From assembly GCF_026222555.1 (NCBI RefSeq), contig NZ_CP098511.1, positions 2,833,501 to 2,897,500 on the forward strand: a stretch of 64,000 nucleotides of DNA, in the 5' to 3' direction. Shown here piece after piece: positions 48,656 to 57,787 of the stretch. Position 1 is the stretch's first letter; each line of letters starts with the position of its first letter. The translations under genes and the position numbers were made by a program. The notes below the pieces were generated by a model, which searched no databases, was not told the DNA's origin, and saw only the letters and a program-made list of their open reading frames with translations. The DNA is from Aquimarina sp. ERC-38 (GTDB lineage Bacteria > Bacteroidota > Bacteroidia > Flavobacteriales > Flavobacteriaceae).

Positions 48656-48802
48656 TTTTTCTAATCTGTTATAAAAGGATTTATCTTTTTAGGTGATTTT
48701 ATTGTGCATAATAGGCTTGTGCATGAGTAGTAGTAGTAAACTAAAAGATAGTAACCTTTCGAATTAATATAGAGCTTAATTATGATACTTTTTTTAACTT
48801 TC

Positions 48803-48912
48803 AGTTCTAAATTCAAATAAGAAATTTAGCGGTCTTCGTAAATAAAAACAAATCTTTCGGTTTAGCAATAATTAGCTATGTTTTATTTACCTACCGTGTT
48901 AACCATAATTTA
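48803..48912 (-). repeat. Cassette-type spacer, copy 1
   Basis: This spacer has TTTAGCGGTCTTCGTAAATA and TTAGCTATGTTTTAT...GTTAACCATAATTTATT and aligns over ~110 bp with 51592-51712. Its right edge touches the stop codon of the gene at 48910. Confidence 0.55.
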
Positions 48913-49377
48913 TTTTTCAATTAATTCCGTTTTAAATTCCAGCCAAATAGTCAAAATATTTTCTGCTTTTTCTATTTTAATATTATCAGTCGTATTTATA
49001 ATTGTTAACGTAATATTATTGGTAAGTCTCTTTTCAGCACGTTTTATATTCCGCCAAAATAGTTTAGAGTTTTCTTTATCTAATTCTTTCTTATTCATGT
49101 ACAATTTTCCAATAACATAATATGGGATTACATATAAATGATGATTGTCATAATCGTGTGGCATGAATTCGTCCATTCCTTGTCCGACATCTTTGGTCAA
49201 ATCAATTCCAAGTTGCTTTTCAAGTCCGTTTAGGTCGGATTGTACCTTAGAAATTTTATTTACATAATTTACGCAATCCGGACAGTCGCATATAAATCCG
49301 CTTTGAGATTTATAGAATTTTTCAGTTGCAATTCGATCAATTTCTAATTTTATATTTCCTAATTCTACAGTTATCAT
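48910..49377 (-). CDS. Hypothetical protein with a Cys cluster
   Basis: The 155-residue product has SGFICDCPDCVNYVNKISKV (CxCxxC, residues 29-34), which could bind metal, and a C-terminal half with no known pattern. No signal. The opposite-strand frame 48878-49120 is a shadow. Array gene. Confidence 0.55.
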   Translation of the reverse strand: MITVELGNIKLEIDRIATEKFYKSQSGFICDCPDCVNYVNKISKVQSDLNGLEKQLGIDLTKDVGQGMDEFMPHDYDNHHLYVIPYYVIGKLYMNKKELDKENSKLFWRNIKRAEKRLTNNITLTIINTTDNIKIEKAENILTIWLEFKTELIEK

Positions 49378-49584
49378 TTAATTCTGATTAACGGTTAGTG
49401 TAAAGAATGTAGGGCGGGCCATAATTATTGTCATTTTGGTTTGTTATATAATTAGATAAACATATTATTCTTAAATTTTTCACTGTGAACGCCAAATTTT
49501 ATATATAGCGAACCTTATTAATAGTAACAACCAGTTTGGTTTAGCACAAATCCTATATTTTATATGGATTATAAGCCTACGTCT

Positions 49585-50400
49585 TTATATTCTCAGTTCT
49601 CCTTTTAAAATTATTTGTGCTTCACTTTTTATTGTCAATTTGCTATCATTAATCAATTCAACTTCCATGAAACCAGTTCTTTCAGAACATTGAAAAGATT
49701 TCATTCTTTTTTTATTCAACCTTTCAGACCAATATTTTGCTAAAAAAGTGTGAGTTCCTCCAGTTACAGGGTCTTCATTCGTTCCACTCCAAGGCCAAAA
49801 ATATCTTGATTCAAAGTCAAAGTTATTCTTATCGGATATTGCAGTAACCAGCACGCCGTTAATAGAATCATGAGAAGCTTTTAACTTTTCAAAATTAGGT
49901 GTGAGATTGTTTAAAAGCAGACAGCTTTCTATCTCAATCAGTAAAATGTTTGTTTCTTTATTAAACTCACTATTTACGATTCTTTCTATTCCAAGTGCTT
50001 TTAATAATTCGTCAGGAGCATTTTGAGGCATTGTATCATATACAGGAAATTCCATCTCGATTTTTTCTTGAAATTTTTTAACCATTAAATCCAAACCCTG
50101 AATATTCTTGAAGTGAATATCATTTATCTCGGGATTAATTTCAAAAAGAACTTTTGAGGATGCGAGAGTTGCATGTCCGCAGAGTGGAATTTCCATTACT
50201 GGAGAAAAGTATCTTATGGAATATTTATTAGGTTGATCTATTAGCTTTATGAAAGCCGTTTCAGAAAGCCCTAATTCTTTTGCGATAGCTAACATTTGCT
50301 CATCTGTCATTTTCTGACTTAAAAGACAAACTCCAGCAGGGTTTCCTTTAAACGGTTTGTCGGTAAAAGAATCAACTATATAGGTTTCTATTTTTGTCAT
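49585..50400 (-). CDS. PhzF-family isomerase
   Basis: The 271-residue product begins MTKIETYIVDSFTDKPFKGN and includes GLSETAF with catalytic Glu47, the hallmark of PhzF/DapF-fold proteins. The C-terminal half holds ENEDPVTGG-like WSGTNEDPVTGGTHTFLAKY. It catalyses a proton shift on an unknown small molecule; no phenazine genes are nearby. Array gene. Confidence 0.88.
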   Translation of the reverse strand: MTKIETYIVDSFTDKPFKGNPAGVCLLSQKMTDEQMLAIAKELGLSETAFIKLIDQPNKYSIRYFSPVMEIPLCGHATLASSKVLFEINPEINDIHFKNIQGLDLMVKKFQEKIEMEFPVYDTMPQNAPDELLKALGIERIVNSEFNKETNILLIEIESCLLLNNLTPNFEKLKASHDSINGVLVTAISDKNNFDFESRYFWPWSGTNEDPVTGGTHTFLAKYWSERLNKKRMKSFQCSERTGFMEVELINDSKLTIKSEAQIILKGELRI

Positions 50401-50551
50401 TTTTTATGATTGGTGCTAAAAGTGTTGTACAAGATTAGTTGTGTGGTTTAAGTACTAAAGTTAGCAAATAGATCATAAATAGAAGGTCCGTAAAGACTTT
50501 CGTAAGTATTCGAGAACAAGCAATTACTCGTAGCCATTGGTATATGTTCGT

Positions 50552-51472
50552 TTATTGTAATATATTAATTATCACATTTCCCCTTTTTCGCCCTTTGTCA
50601 ACATATTCGTGAGCTTTTACTATTTCATCAAGTTTAAAGGATTTGTCGATAAAAGATTTTAATTCTCCTTTTTCAGCCATAACTTTTATCAGCTTAAGAT
50701 GTTCATCTTTTTCTTTTGTTAGCATTTTAACTGAAACGAAAGTGCCTCCGGTTTTAAGAACCTTTTTTGCTTTTGCTTTTGATGTTTTTCCAACAGCATC
50801 GAAGATTATATCGAATTTTTCATTGCCTTTATAATAGTCATCTTTTTTATAATTTATTAAACTTACAGCACCTAATGATTTTACCATCTTAAAATTCGAG
50901 GTGCTACATACACCTGTTACTATTGAACCTTTTTGATTCGCAAATTGTACAGCATAGCTTCCAACGCTTCCGGAAGCTCCATAAATTAAAACGTTTTGTC
51001 CGTTTTTCAAATTGGCTTTTTCTAAAAGGTACATAGCAGTCATTGCTCCAATTGGTAATGCGGCAGCCTCATGATAACTCAAATTCTCTGGTTTTAATGC
51101 AATCACACCATGTTTCCATTTTTTCGGCAGGCATATATATTCAGCATACGAACCTGTATTCAACATTGTAGTTGTCCCAAATACACTATCTCCCACGTTA
51201 AATTCAGTGACGTTTTTTCCAACTTCTTCAACTATTCCAGATAATTCATGTCCTAAAATTCTCTTCTTAGGTTTGAAAAGTCCAAAAATTAACCTTGCAG
51301 GAAGCCAAAAGAAAGGTGGAAAATCAGAGCTTCGAAGTCTAACATCTCCCGAAGTAACCGTGGCTGCATATATTTTTACTAGAACCTCATCTTCTTTAGG
51401 TTTGGGTTTTTCTATACTCTTTAGTTTAAGGACTTTTGGCGGACCATATTTTTCATAAACTACTGCTTTCAT
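50552..51472 (-). CDS. MDR-family NAD(P)-dependent alcohol dehydrogenase / quinone reductase
   Basis: Starting at ATG 51472 (MKAVVYEKYGPPKVLKLKSI; an upstream start at 51502 is unlikely), the 306-residue product has the N-terminal GroES-like fold (KKRILGHELSGIVEEVGKNV) and a Rossmann motif GASGSVGSYAVQFA. Structural zinc cysteines are missing, as in zinc-independent MDRs. Substrate unknown; array gene. Confidence 0.85.
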   Translation of the reverse strand: MKAVVYEKYGPPKVLKLKSIEKPKPKEDEVLVKIYAATVTSGDVRLRSSDFPPFFWLPARLIFGLFKPKKRILGHELSGIVEEVGKNVTEFNVGDSVFGTTTMLNTGSYAEYICLPKKWKHGVIALKPENLSYHEAAALPIGAMTAMYLLEKANLKNGQNVLIYGASGSVGSYAVQFANQKGSIVTGVCSTSNFKMVKSLGAVSLINYKKDDYYKGNEKFDIIFDAVGKTSKAKAKKVLKTGGTFVSVKMLTKEKDEHLKLIKVMAEKGELKSFIDKSFKLDEIVKAHEYVDKGRKRGNVIINILQ

Positions 51473-51591
51473 ATTTGTTCTTAGGTATTCTGGAAATGAC
51501 ACATAACGGACTTGTTTATGAAATTTAGCGTGTAAATAGGATCTAACATTTCTGACTATACACTGCGCCTAATTTTTATATTTAGCTTTAA

Positions 51592-51712
51592 TTTTCCAGT
51601 TTTACATTTAAATTAAAAATTTAGCGGTCTTTACAAATAATACAGGAAAATTTCAATTAAACACCTAACTAGCTATATTTTATACACTTTATTAACAATA
51701 GTTATTTTTTAT
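51592..51712 (-). repeat. Cassette-type spacer, copy 2
   Basis: TTTAGCGGTCTTTACAAATA, then CTAGCTATATTTTATACAC and TTATTAACAATAGTTATT. It is homologous to 48803-48912, and its right end is shared with 52790-52822. Confidence 0.55.
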
Positions 51713-52661
51713 TTAAAATTATTTCGATTGCTTTTTTCTTAGCACTTTCACTCTTAACATTCACATCAGGTATTACTCCTTTTCGCTCCCAATTTGTTTT
51801 TGTTATTTCATTCACCGGCATTGCCGTTGAAATAGAAATTCTAAAATTATCGGATAAGGAAAAATATTCATTATTATGTGCTGAACCAGCTGATTTTTCT
51901 CCGATGATTATGGCTTTTCCAAAAGCTTGTAAGGTATAGGCAAAATATTCTGAGGCAGAACCTGTATTTCCATTTATCAAAATATATAATGGTTTTCCAA
52001 TTCTTAATTTTCCATATACCAAATCCGATGTGTATTTGGTATATGCCGTCATTTTAGGATCCGAAAAGTAAGTTGTAGAAAGTAATGTTGGCGGGCCATC
52101 AAAATAATGATTTATAATATATTCTAAGACACCTGGATAACCCCCGCCATTATCACGAATGTCGATGATTAAATTTTCTGTATTCTCTACCATTTTCATA
52201 GCAGCAACTGCAGTTTGCATAGAACGTTTTGGCTGCATGAACTCCACTATTTTAATGTACCCAGTATTGTTCTCTAAAATTTGGATTTCTGTAAAACCAT
52301 AGTTGAGTTTTATTTCAAGTGCTTTTTCCTGTGCTTCCCAATCTTTAGTTCCTGCTGTTTTAGTATCACTTGCCTTTAGATGATTTATATACATATGACC
52401 ATCTTTACTTATTCTTTTTAAATCTTTAGAGAGTACATTAACTAAAGTGTCAGAATTTCTGATTGAATAATACTTACCAGAATTCATTTCATGCTTAAAA
52501 TCAATCGCTATTTGCTTCCCCTTTTCTTTATCTACATAATTACTTTCAATTAATTCAGGAATAGAGTAGATAATTGTTTTAATTTTCTCTTTTGTTAAGT
52601 TTTGTGAATAGGTATGGGCTTGGGAGATTATTACTAGCAGTAAAATAATAATATTTTGCAT
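51702..52661 (-). CDS. Secreted S41-family (C-terminal processing type) peptidase
   Basis: The 319-residue product has a signal peptide (MQNIIILLLVIISQAHTYSQ). The catalytic Ser is probably Ser235 in NGNTGSASEYFAYT, and Lys lies downstream in IGEKSAG. There is no PDZ domain visible. It would digest peptides in the periplasm. Array gene. Confidence 0.8.
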   Translation of the reverse strand: MQNIIILLLVIISQAHTYSQNLTKEKIKTIIYSIPELIESNYVDKEKGKQIAIDFKHEMNSGKYYSIRNSDTLVNVLSKDLKRISKDGHMYINHLKASDTKTAGTKDWEAQEKALEIKLNYGFTEIQILENNTGYIKIVEFMQPKRSMQTAVAAMKMVENTENLIIDIRDNGGGYPGVLEYIINHYFDGPPTLLSTTYFSDPKMTAYTKYTSDLVYGKLRIGKPLYILINGNTGSASEYFAYTLQAFGKAIIIGEKSAGSAHNNEYFSLSDNFRISISTAMPVNEITKTNWERKGVIPDVNVKSESAKKKAIEIILNKK

Positions 52662-52679
52662 TGTCTCTTATTCTAATTA

Positions 52680-52822
52680 TTGCCAACGTTTTGTCTATGA
52701 GCAGTAGGGCATTTAAAGTCACTAAACTGTCAGCCAACAAGATACTTATTAAAATACAAAAACAATTCAAGTTTACACTTAAACCGCTATTGCTTACACA
52801 ATTTATTAGCAACAGTTATTTA
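52680..52822 (-). repeat. Cassette-type spacer with inverted ends, copy 3
   Basis: The left part GCCAACGTTTTGTCTATGAG then CAGTAGGG and the right part CCGCTATTGCTTACACAA then TTTATTAGCAACAG are imperfect inverted repeats, so the 143 bp could fold like an attC site. The right part aligns with 51672-51712. Confidence 0.5.
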
Positions 52823-53171
52823 TTTCTTTTTCCAAAAAGTGTATGAAGTTATTAATAATAACATAACCAATGGTGGAGAAATATGGTCATGAACCGGAGC
52901 ATTTAATTCTGCAATAAAAGCCAATAAGAAAAGAAAGAGAAAACCGCTATATGTCCATTCTTTCAAAACTTCAGATTTATTTGTCCATATGGCGATTAAC
53001 CCTAAAGTTTTGCTATTATTAGGGGAAATATTAGTTAAATGAAAAGCTTATTTCTGAAAACCTTGTTGCAAATTCAGTATTGAATATACTATTACTAATA
53101 GTTGCCAATATCATAAGTGTAAGCAAGCTGGTTGAAACGAAGTAAAAGGTTTTTTTAGTCCTTAATTTCAT
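52820..53171 (-). pseudogene. Frameshifted DoxX-like membrane protein gene
   Basis: From ATG 53171 the frame gives MKLRTKKTFYFVSTSLLTLM and stops at 53028. A second frame then reads LIFPLIIAKL, and a third reads TLGLIAIWTNKSEVLKEWTY ending at TAA 52820-52822. Joined, this is a DoxX-like protein (AKLLGLIAIW, LKEWTYSGF). At least two frameshifts break it, one at CTTTAGGG where a T is probably missing. It begins 5 bp after the SRPBCC gene, completing the well-known ArsR-SRPBCC-DoxX operon order. Confidence 0.72.
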
Positions 53172-53176
53172 TTTTG

Positions 53177-53629
53177 TTAATTCAATGTTTCTAAAAACTT
53201 TTCTAACCTATCCAAAGCTGAACCCCAACCGTTATAGAATCCCATTTCTTCTTGTTGTTTACAATATTCAGGTGTTGCGTGAACAACACTAAAAGTAAAC
53301 TTGGTTTTATCTCCATCTGCTTCAAAGTAGGTTTGTAATTCTACGTTTTCGGTCATAGGTTTAAAGTCCGCAGAAGTAATTATTTTTTTAAATTCTTCAA
53401 TTTCTTTATATTTCCCTTCCGATATAAATTCGTTTCCGTTAGGCATTGGCATTGAGTATTTCCATTTTCCTCCAACTTTAAAATCATGCTGAATTACTTT
53501 GATTTCCATTCCATTTGGAGCCCACCATTTTAGAATGTGTTCAGATTGTGTCCAAGCATCCCAAACTAATTGTATAGGTGCATTAAATGTTTTCTCTATT
53601 GTTAGAGTTCTGTTTGCTAAATCGCTCAT
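53177..53629 (-). CDS. SRPBCC-domain (AHSA1-like) protein
   Basis: The 150-residue product starts MSDLANRTLTIEKTFNAPIQ and has the AHSA1 pattern WDAWTQSEHILKWWAPNG. It binds hydrophobic ligands in a helix-grip fold. It overlaps the ArsR-type gene by 4 bp (ATGA) and precedes the broken doxX, so it belongs to a regulated three-gene operon. Specific ligand unknown. Confidence 0.87.
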   Translation of the reverse strand: MSDLANRTLTIEKTFNAPIQLVWDAWTQSEHILKWWAPNGMEIKVIQHDFKVGGKWKYSMPMPNGNEFISEGKYKEIEEFKKIITSADFKPMTENVELQTYFEADGDKTKFTFSVVHATPEYCKQQEEMGFYNGWGSALDRLEKFLETLN

Positions 53630-53952
53630 TTTTTATCGTTTTTTGTTTTTATTTGATTAATGTAATTTTCAAAGGAGTCTATTCTGTCTTCCCATAATTT
53701 ATTGTACTGTTTTATCCACAAAAAAGCAGGGATTAGTTTCTGTGGTTGAATTAAACATAAACGCTCTCTACCAATTTGGTTAAAATCAATTATTCCGCAT
53801 TCGTTTAAAATTTTTAAATGTTTAGAAATTGCAGGTCTACTGATTTCAAACTTTTCTGCAACTTCATTTACGCTTAAAGTTTCGGTAGCAAGCAATTCAA
53901 TAATGTCTCGTCTGACTGGGTCCGCAATTGCTTGAAAAACATCTCTTCTCAT
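53626..53952 (-). CDS. ArsR-family transcriptional regulator
   Basis: The 108-residue product has the winged helix core VAEKFEISRPAISKHLKILN. It lacks the classical CxC metal site (a single Cys precedes GIIDF), so it likely senses something other than a metal. Two dyads lie 8 and 34 bp upstream of its ATG (53952), consistent with autorepression of this operon. Confidence 0.85.
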   Translation of the reverse strand: MRRDVFQAIADPVRRDIIELLATETLSVNEVAEKFEISRPAISKHLKILNECGIIDFNQIGRERLCLIQPQKLIPAFLWIKQYNKLWEDRIDSFENYINQIKTKNDKK

Positions 53953-53959
53953 TGTAAGT

Positions 53960-54001
53960 GTAACTGTTCGGTTACGAATATAAATGTAATCATTTAGTTA
54001 C
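53960..54001. promoter_or_regulatory. Two spaced operator dyads for the ArsR-type regulator
   Basis: GTAACTGTTCGGTTAC (53960-53975) and GTAATCATTTAGTTAC (53986-54001) share the form GTAAY-N6-GTTAC; centres are 26 bp apart. They sit directly upstream of the arsR ATG. Confidence 0.6.
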
Positions 54002-54112
54002 GCAAATTATTATGTTAAAAAATGATTTTGGTAAAGAATTTTGGAGGTGTTTTATTAATTATTGTTAGCTTCTGTTGTATGTTGCGTTTGCTTCCCGAAG
54101 GGAACAAATGAA

Positions 54113-55018
54113 CTATAAAAATTGTTTCAGTGTGTTTTCTTTTAATCTATTATAAAATTCATTTTTGTCGGCATTATCAGGTAATCCAGCAACTTGTCCG
54201 TCTCCAAGTTCCATAATGATCCATTCTCCGTTTTTCTTTTTAGCAACGTCCATTGTGAAGAAACTACTATCAATTTTCTGAGCTATTTCTATAAAATTAT
54301 CAAGTTCAGGTTTTGTTTCTCCATAATCTCCTTCGTCCCAGTAATCAAATACTTTAACTATTTTCTTATTTGCAAAAAAGATTCTAAACTCTTTTGTTAA
54401 AGGCATTCCACTTTTTGAGTGCTCAGCTAAATATTCAAGTTCTTCAAATTGTCTAAATACCAATCCTTCATTTAGAGAATCTCCTCTTAATTCAATGAAT
54501 TTGCTAACAATAGATTTTACTTTGTCCGAATTAGATGCGTCTGGAATAAAGCAAGCTTCTTCCCAGTTATGTTTTTCGGATTTTACATAGTCTTTGACGA
54601 TTATTGAACTGTCTCCAAATTCACTAGTCAATTTTAGTATTGAATCTTCATTCAATTCCCTTGTCCAATTAGATTTAGGAGTTTTTGATTCTATTTTATT
54701 GTATGATTCTGGTAAGTAATGGCAATGCTTATACTCGGCTGGAGAATTTATTAACTCGATATTCTTTCTTAAAAGTCCATTATAAAGATTCTGGTATTGA
54801 GTTAGAGTAAGCATCCACCCTCGATAGATTCCAAATTCTTTGCGTTCGACTTCTTTTATAAATTTTAGAGCCGTAGCAATATTTCCATCTGTCAATTCTT
54901 CAAAACTGATTAAAGAAAAGTCAAATCCAACATTAATAGCAGATTTCTTTTCTTCTTCATAATCAGGCTCGATTATTTTATTATCAAATACACTATCGCA
55001 ATATATTATTCTCATCAT
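54113..55018 (-). CDS. ATP-grasp-domain protein
   Basis: The 301-residue product contains VKDYVKSEKHNWEEACFIPD and, near the C-terminus, FFTMDVAKKKNGEWIIMELG, the ATP-grasp pattern with a metal-binding Asp/Glu segment. Such enzymes ligate a carboxylate to a nucleophile with ATP; substrates here are unknown. Array gene, flanked by short spacers. Confidence 0.7.
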   Translation of the reverse strand: MMRIIYCDSVFDNKIIEPDYEEEKKSAINVGFDFSLISFEELTDGNIATALKFIKEVERKEFGIYRGWMLTLTQYQNLYNGLLRKNIELINSPAEYKHCHYLPESYNKIESKTPKSNWTRELNEDSILKLTSEFGDSSIIVKDYVKSEKHNWEEACFIPDASNSDKVKSIVSKFIELRGDSLNEGLVFRQFEELEYLAEHSKSGMPLTKEFRIFFANKKIVKVFDYWDEGDYGETKPELDNFIEIAQKIDSSFFTMDVAKKKNGEWIIMELGDGQVAGLPDNADKNEFYNRLKENTLKQFL

Positions 55019-55077
55019 TTATTTTTTCACAATGCACTACAACTGTTTGGCTATGAGAGGTAGTATACCACAAAGCG

Positions 55078-55965
55078 CTATTGCTCTAAGGTTTTGTTGT
55101 GTGCAGTTTTTTTTATTTCATATTCAAATTTAAGAACTTTTAAATTCCATAAAGTCAAAGTTTGTGTTGCGGTAATTCTATCATTTAAGCTTTTTACTAC
55201 CAATTTGTCCTTAAAAGATCTGATAAATTTAGTCCATAACTGATCTTTTGAATCTTTAAGTAAAAAATAAAATCCACTATCTCCAATTCTTTGTCCCGAA
55301 GAATCTAAAATGAGTTCTCCTTTTTCACCAACTCTAGGAGTCAATATCACCGTTGCATTTCCATTTGGTAAAGGAAAAATAGCCTTGATACAAATCCGTT
55401 TGTTTGGTAAAGAGCAGGTCTCATAAACTCCTGAGTAAACAACTTGACCTGTTGATTTAATAGTCCTCAGCCAAATTGTCCTTTTGATTACATTTGTCTT
55501 TTTATCGACTAGTTTTATAATTTCATTCGTTAGTCCTGATGCATCTTCTAAGTTTTCTATCGGAACATTCAGTTGTTCAATTCTCCTACTAAAAACATTT
55601 TTTATGAAGATTCCAAAAATTTTGAAAAATGGGTTCCATTTTGCCTTTAGAAGCAGATCATAATTTGATGTGTTTTCATAGAAGTCAATTACGTTTGGAG
55701 ATAGTCTTTTGAGTTCAGTTTCTGGCAGTCCTAGATTTAGAATTGAATCAAGTAGTCCTTTATTTTTTCTTTGGCTATCAATGACTGAATCCTCATCTTT
55801 AGCTAATTGGTCAACGAATTTAATCCCAATTCCTTTTATCCCGCCAAACGGTCCTAAAAGCCATTGATAGTTTTTATTGTCAATTCGCTGTCCAAACAGT
55901 ATCACCCATTGTTGAGTAATCCAATCCTGAATGCTTTGATTTTTTCTAGCTAGTCCCATCTCCAC
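55078..55965 (-). CDS. Uncharacterised protein paired with a CrtA-like gene
   Basis: The 295-residue product starts MEMGLARKNQSIQDWITQQW and contains WNPFFKIFGIFIKNVFSRRI, then EQLNVPIENL, a conserved-looking segment of an unknown family. Gap 9 bp to the CrtA-like gene: an operon of two. No known motif; possibly an acyl- or carotenoid-processing partner. Confidence 0.5.
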   Translation of the reverse strand: MEMGLARKNQSIQDWITQQWVILFGQRIDNKNYQWLLGPFGGIKGIGIKFVDQLAKDEDSVIDSQRKNKGLLDSILNLGLPETELKRLSPNVIDFYENTSNYDLLLKAKWNPFFKIFGIFIKNVFSRRIEQLNVPIENLEDASGLTNEIIKLVDKKTNVIKRTIWLRTIKSTGQVVYSGVYETCSLPNKRICIKAIFPLPNGNATVILTPRVGEKGELILDSSGQRIGDSGFYFLLKDSKDQLWTKFIRSFKDKLVVKSLNDRITATQTLTLWNLKVLKFEYEIKKTAHNKTLEQ

Positions 55966-55974
55966 AGATAAGGT

Positions 55975-56676
55975 TTAAAGAATGGGAATAAAATTGGACT
56001 TACCTTTCCATTTTCCAAACTCCGCTAAAGGCTTAAATCGAAGAGTGATAAACTCAAAATGAAAGTCTTTTCTTTCCCTTTCTTGCATTGCCTTTGAATG
56101 CCTTTTTGGTTTCTCCACTTTACTATAACCATGCACCATATCGGTCATTTCTTTCTCAGATTTCCAAATTGAAAAGGTTGAGACTGTGTTAGGGAATTTA
56201 ACTGAGGCTAAGGAGAGAGTAGTTCCTGGGTGCTCTTTGACAAGCTTCTCGACGGGTTTTCCCCAATGTATAAATCTAGGAACTGCCAGAGGTTTCATTC
56301 TTGCTATTGTAACAGCAACAACAGGAGAATTTGGACTTTCTAATTGGTCTTTTTCATTTGGTAAATTAAATCCGCTAAACTTTCCCCATTCTCTAATAAA
56401 AGACAAACGCACATGCCAACCTTTTGCTAAAGTTCTTCCAAAATTGTCTTGTTTTAAATAGGATTCAAGTGCATTTTCATTTTTCCATTGTATAAAGACA
56501 GCAACTTGTCCTATCAAAATTCTAGAAGGTGAAAAGATGGAAGAACCTAAAGTCATTGTAGTCATGTATTCGGAATGAACAAGTCCTTTAGTGTCTTTGG
56601 AAATTGGACTTGAGAATATCCTCCTTACTGCTTCAAAAAATGGAAGTTCGATTAAATGATAAGAGAATATGCTCAC
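55975..56676 (-). CDS. CrtA-like spheroidene monooxygenase-family protein
   Basis: The 233-residue product has PVVAVTIARMKPLAVPRFIH and TLSLASVKFPNTVSTFSIWK, resembling the CrtA (spheroidene monooxygenase) family. No carotenoid genes are seen in this window. No signal. The minus-strand gene continues directly into an unknown partner. Confidence 0.6.
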   Translation of the reverse strand: MSIFSYHLIELPFFEAVRRIFSSPISKDTKGLVHSEYMTTMTLGSSIFSPSRILIGQVAVFIQWKNENALESYLKQDNFGRTLAKGWHVRLSFIREWGKFSGFNLPNEKDQLESPNSPVVAVTIARMKPLAVPRFIHWGKPVEKLVKEHPGTTLSLASVKFPNTVSTFSIWKSEKEMTDMVHGYSKVEKPKRHSKAMQERERKDFHFEFITLRFKPLAEFGKWKGKSNFIPIL

Positions 56677-56734
56677 TTTGTTTTTATTTGAATTGCTAGT
56701 TCTTTAGGTTTCTTTAAATTATATACAACGTTAT

Positions 56735-56899
56735 AAATATGTGTCGTAGCAAAGCAAAATGTTACCAAGCCATCGACTTATTCTGCGTTGATTTTATAAC
56801 TTTTTCATCATAAAATTTTTACGCCAAAGCAAATATTTGAGAACCATCAAATTTATTACTATAACTTGCTATGATATATACTTGGTATTGTAACCAGTT
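56735..56899 (-). repeat. Cassette-type spacer, copy 4
   Basis: TTGCTATGATATATACTTGG then TATTGTAACCAG resembles the right half of 51592-51712. The left part starts near TACAACGTTATAAATATGTG. Weakly conserved. Confidence 0.35.
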
Positions 56900-57784
56900 T
56901 TAATTTATTATTGAGTTATAAATTTCATCTTTAAAGTTTTCCTTTTGAATATCAATACTCATTTTTTTTGCATTGTCCTTGTACTTCTTATTGCTGATAA
57001 GATCAATTATTTTTGGTTCGAGATTATTGATTGTTATTTTACTAATATCAATCCCCAAAGGTCCAACTCCTTTTTGGTGAATAATTTTATTCCAAACATA
57101 CTGGTCAATTATATGGGGAATGATCAAATTGGCACAGCCATATTTCAATGCCATGTGTGTTGTCCCAGAACCACCGTGATGGATAACTGAATGCGCTTTT
57201 GGAAAAATCCAATCATAAGGGATGTTTTCCATAAAATGAATTAGGGGATTGGGGTAATTTTTAGGACGAATAATACCTCCTGCACAGGTATTGATAATAG
57301 CAGCGATTTTATTGCTTTCAAGAATTTTAAGTATCGTTTCTGTTTTCTTTTCAGGACAATCATTAATCATACTGCCAAAAGTTATGAAAACGAATTTAGA
57401 ATGCTGCTGCAAGAAATTGTCTAATTCAATTGATGGAGTCCAATTTCTTGTTTTATCTCTTTCCTGAAATCCTAAAACTTTTAGGTTAGCGTTCCAATAT
57501 TCAGGTCTTTGAAAAAGAGAAGGTGATATGGTGTATATAACACTGTTGTCTAAAAATGCTTTTTTGATTTTTTTGGCAGTTGCTCTTCTATCTTTGTTTG
57601 CTAGCCATTTTTGAGAATATGTTACGCTTTTAACTAGACCAAAGTTGACTAATCTATAGGTTAATTTATTAATAAATTTTCCGAAATTTTTGTGAAAAAT
57701 AATGTGAGGGTGATCTTTCACATAATGCATATATGGTACTGGGCTAATTAGGGTAGTTTTTCCTTTGTTTTCTATACTCCAAAG
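56900..57784 (-). pseudogene. Glycosyltransferase, C-terminal fragment (split by IS5-type insertion)
   Basis: This fragment supplies the last 294 residues of a UGT/MGT-like glycosyltransferase, including the donor-binding HHGGSGTTHMALKYGCANLI. The N-terminal part lies at 58675-59040. Removing 57788-58671 plus one TAA copy restores one 417-codon frame, Ala-Ile-Tyr-Pro-Leu-Leu-Trp-Ser-Ile. Such enzymes glycosylate lipids or small molecules. As split, it should be inactive. Confidence 0.85.
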
Positions 57785-57787
57785 TAA

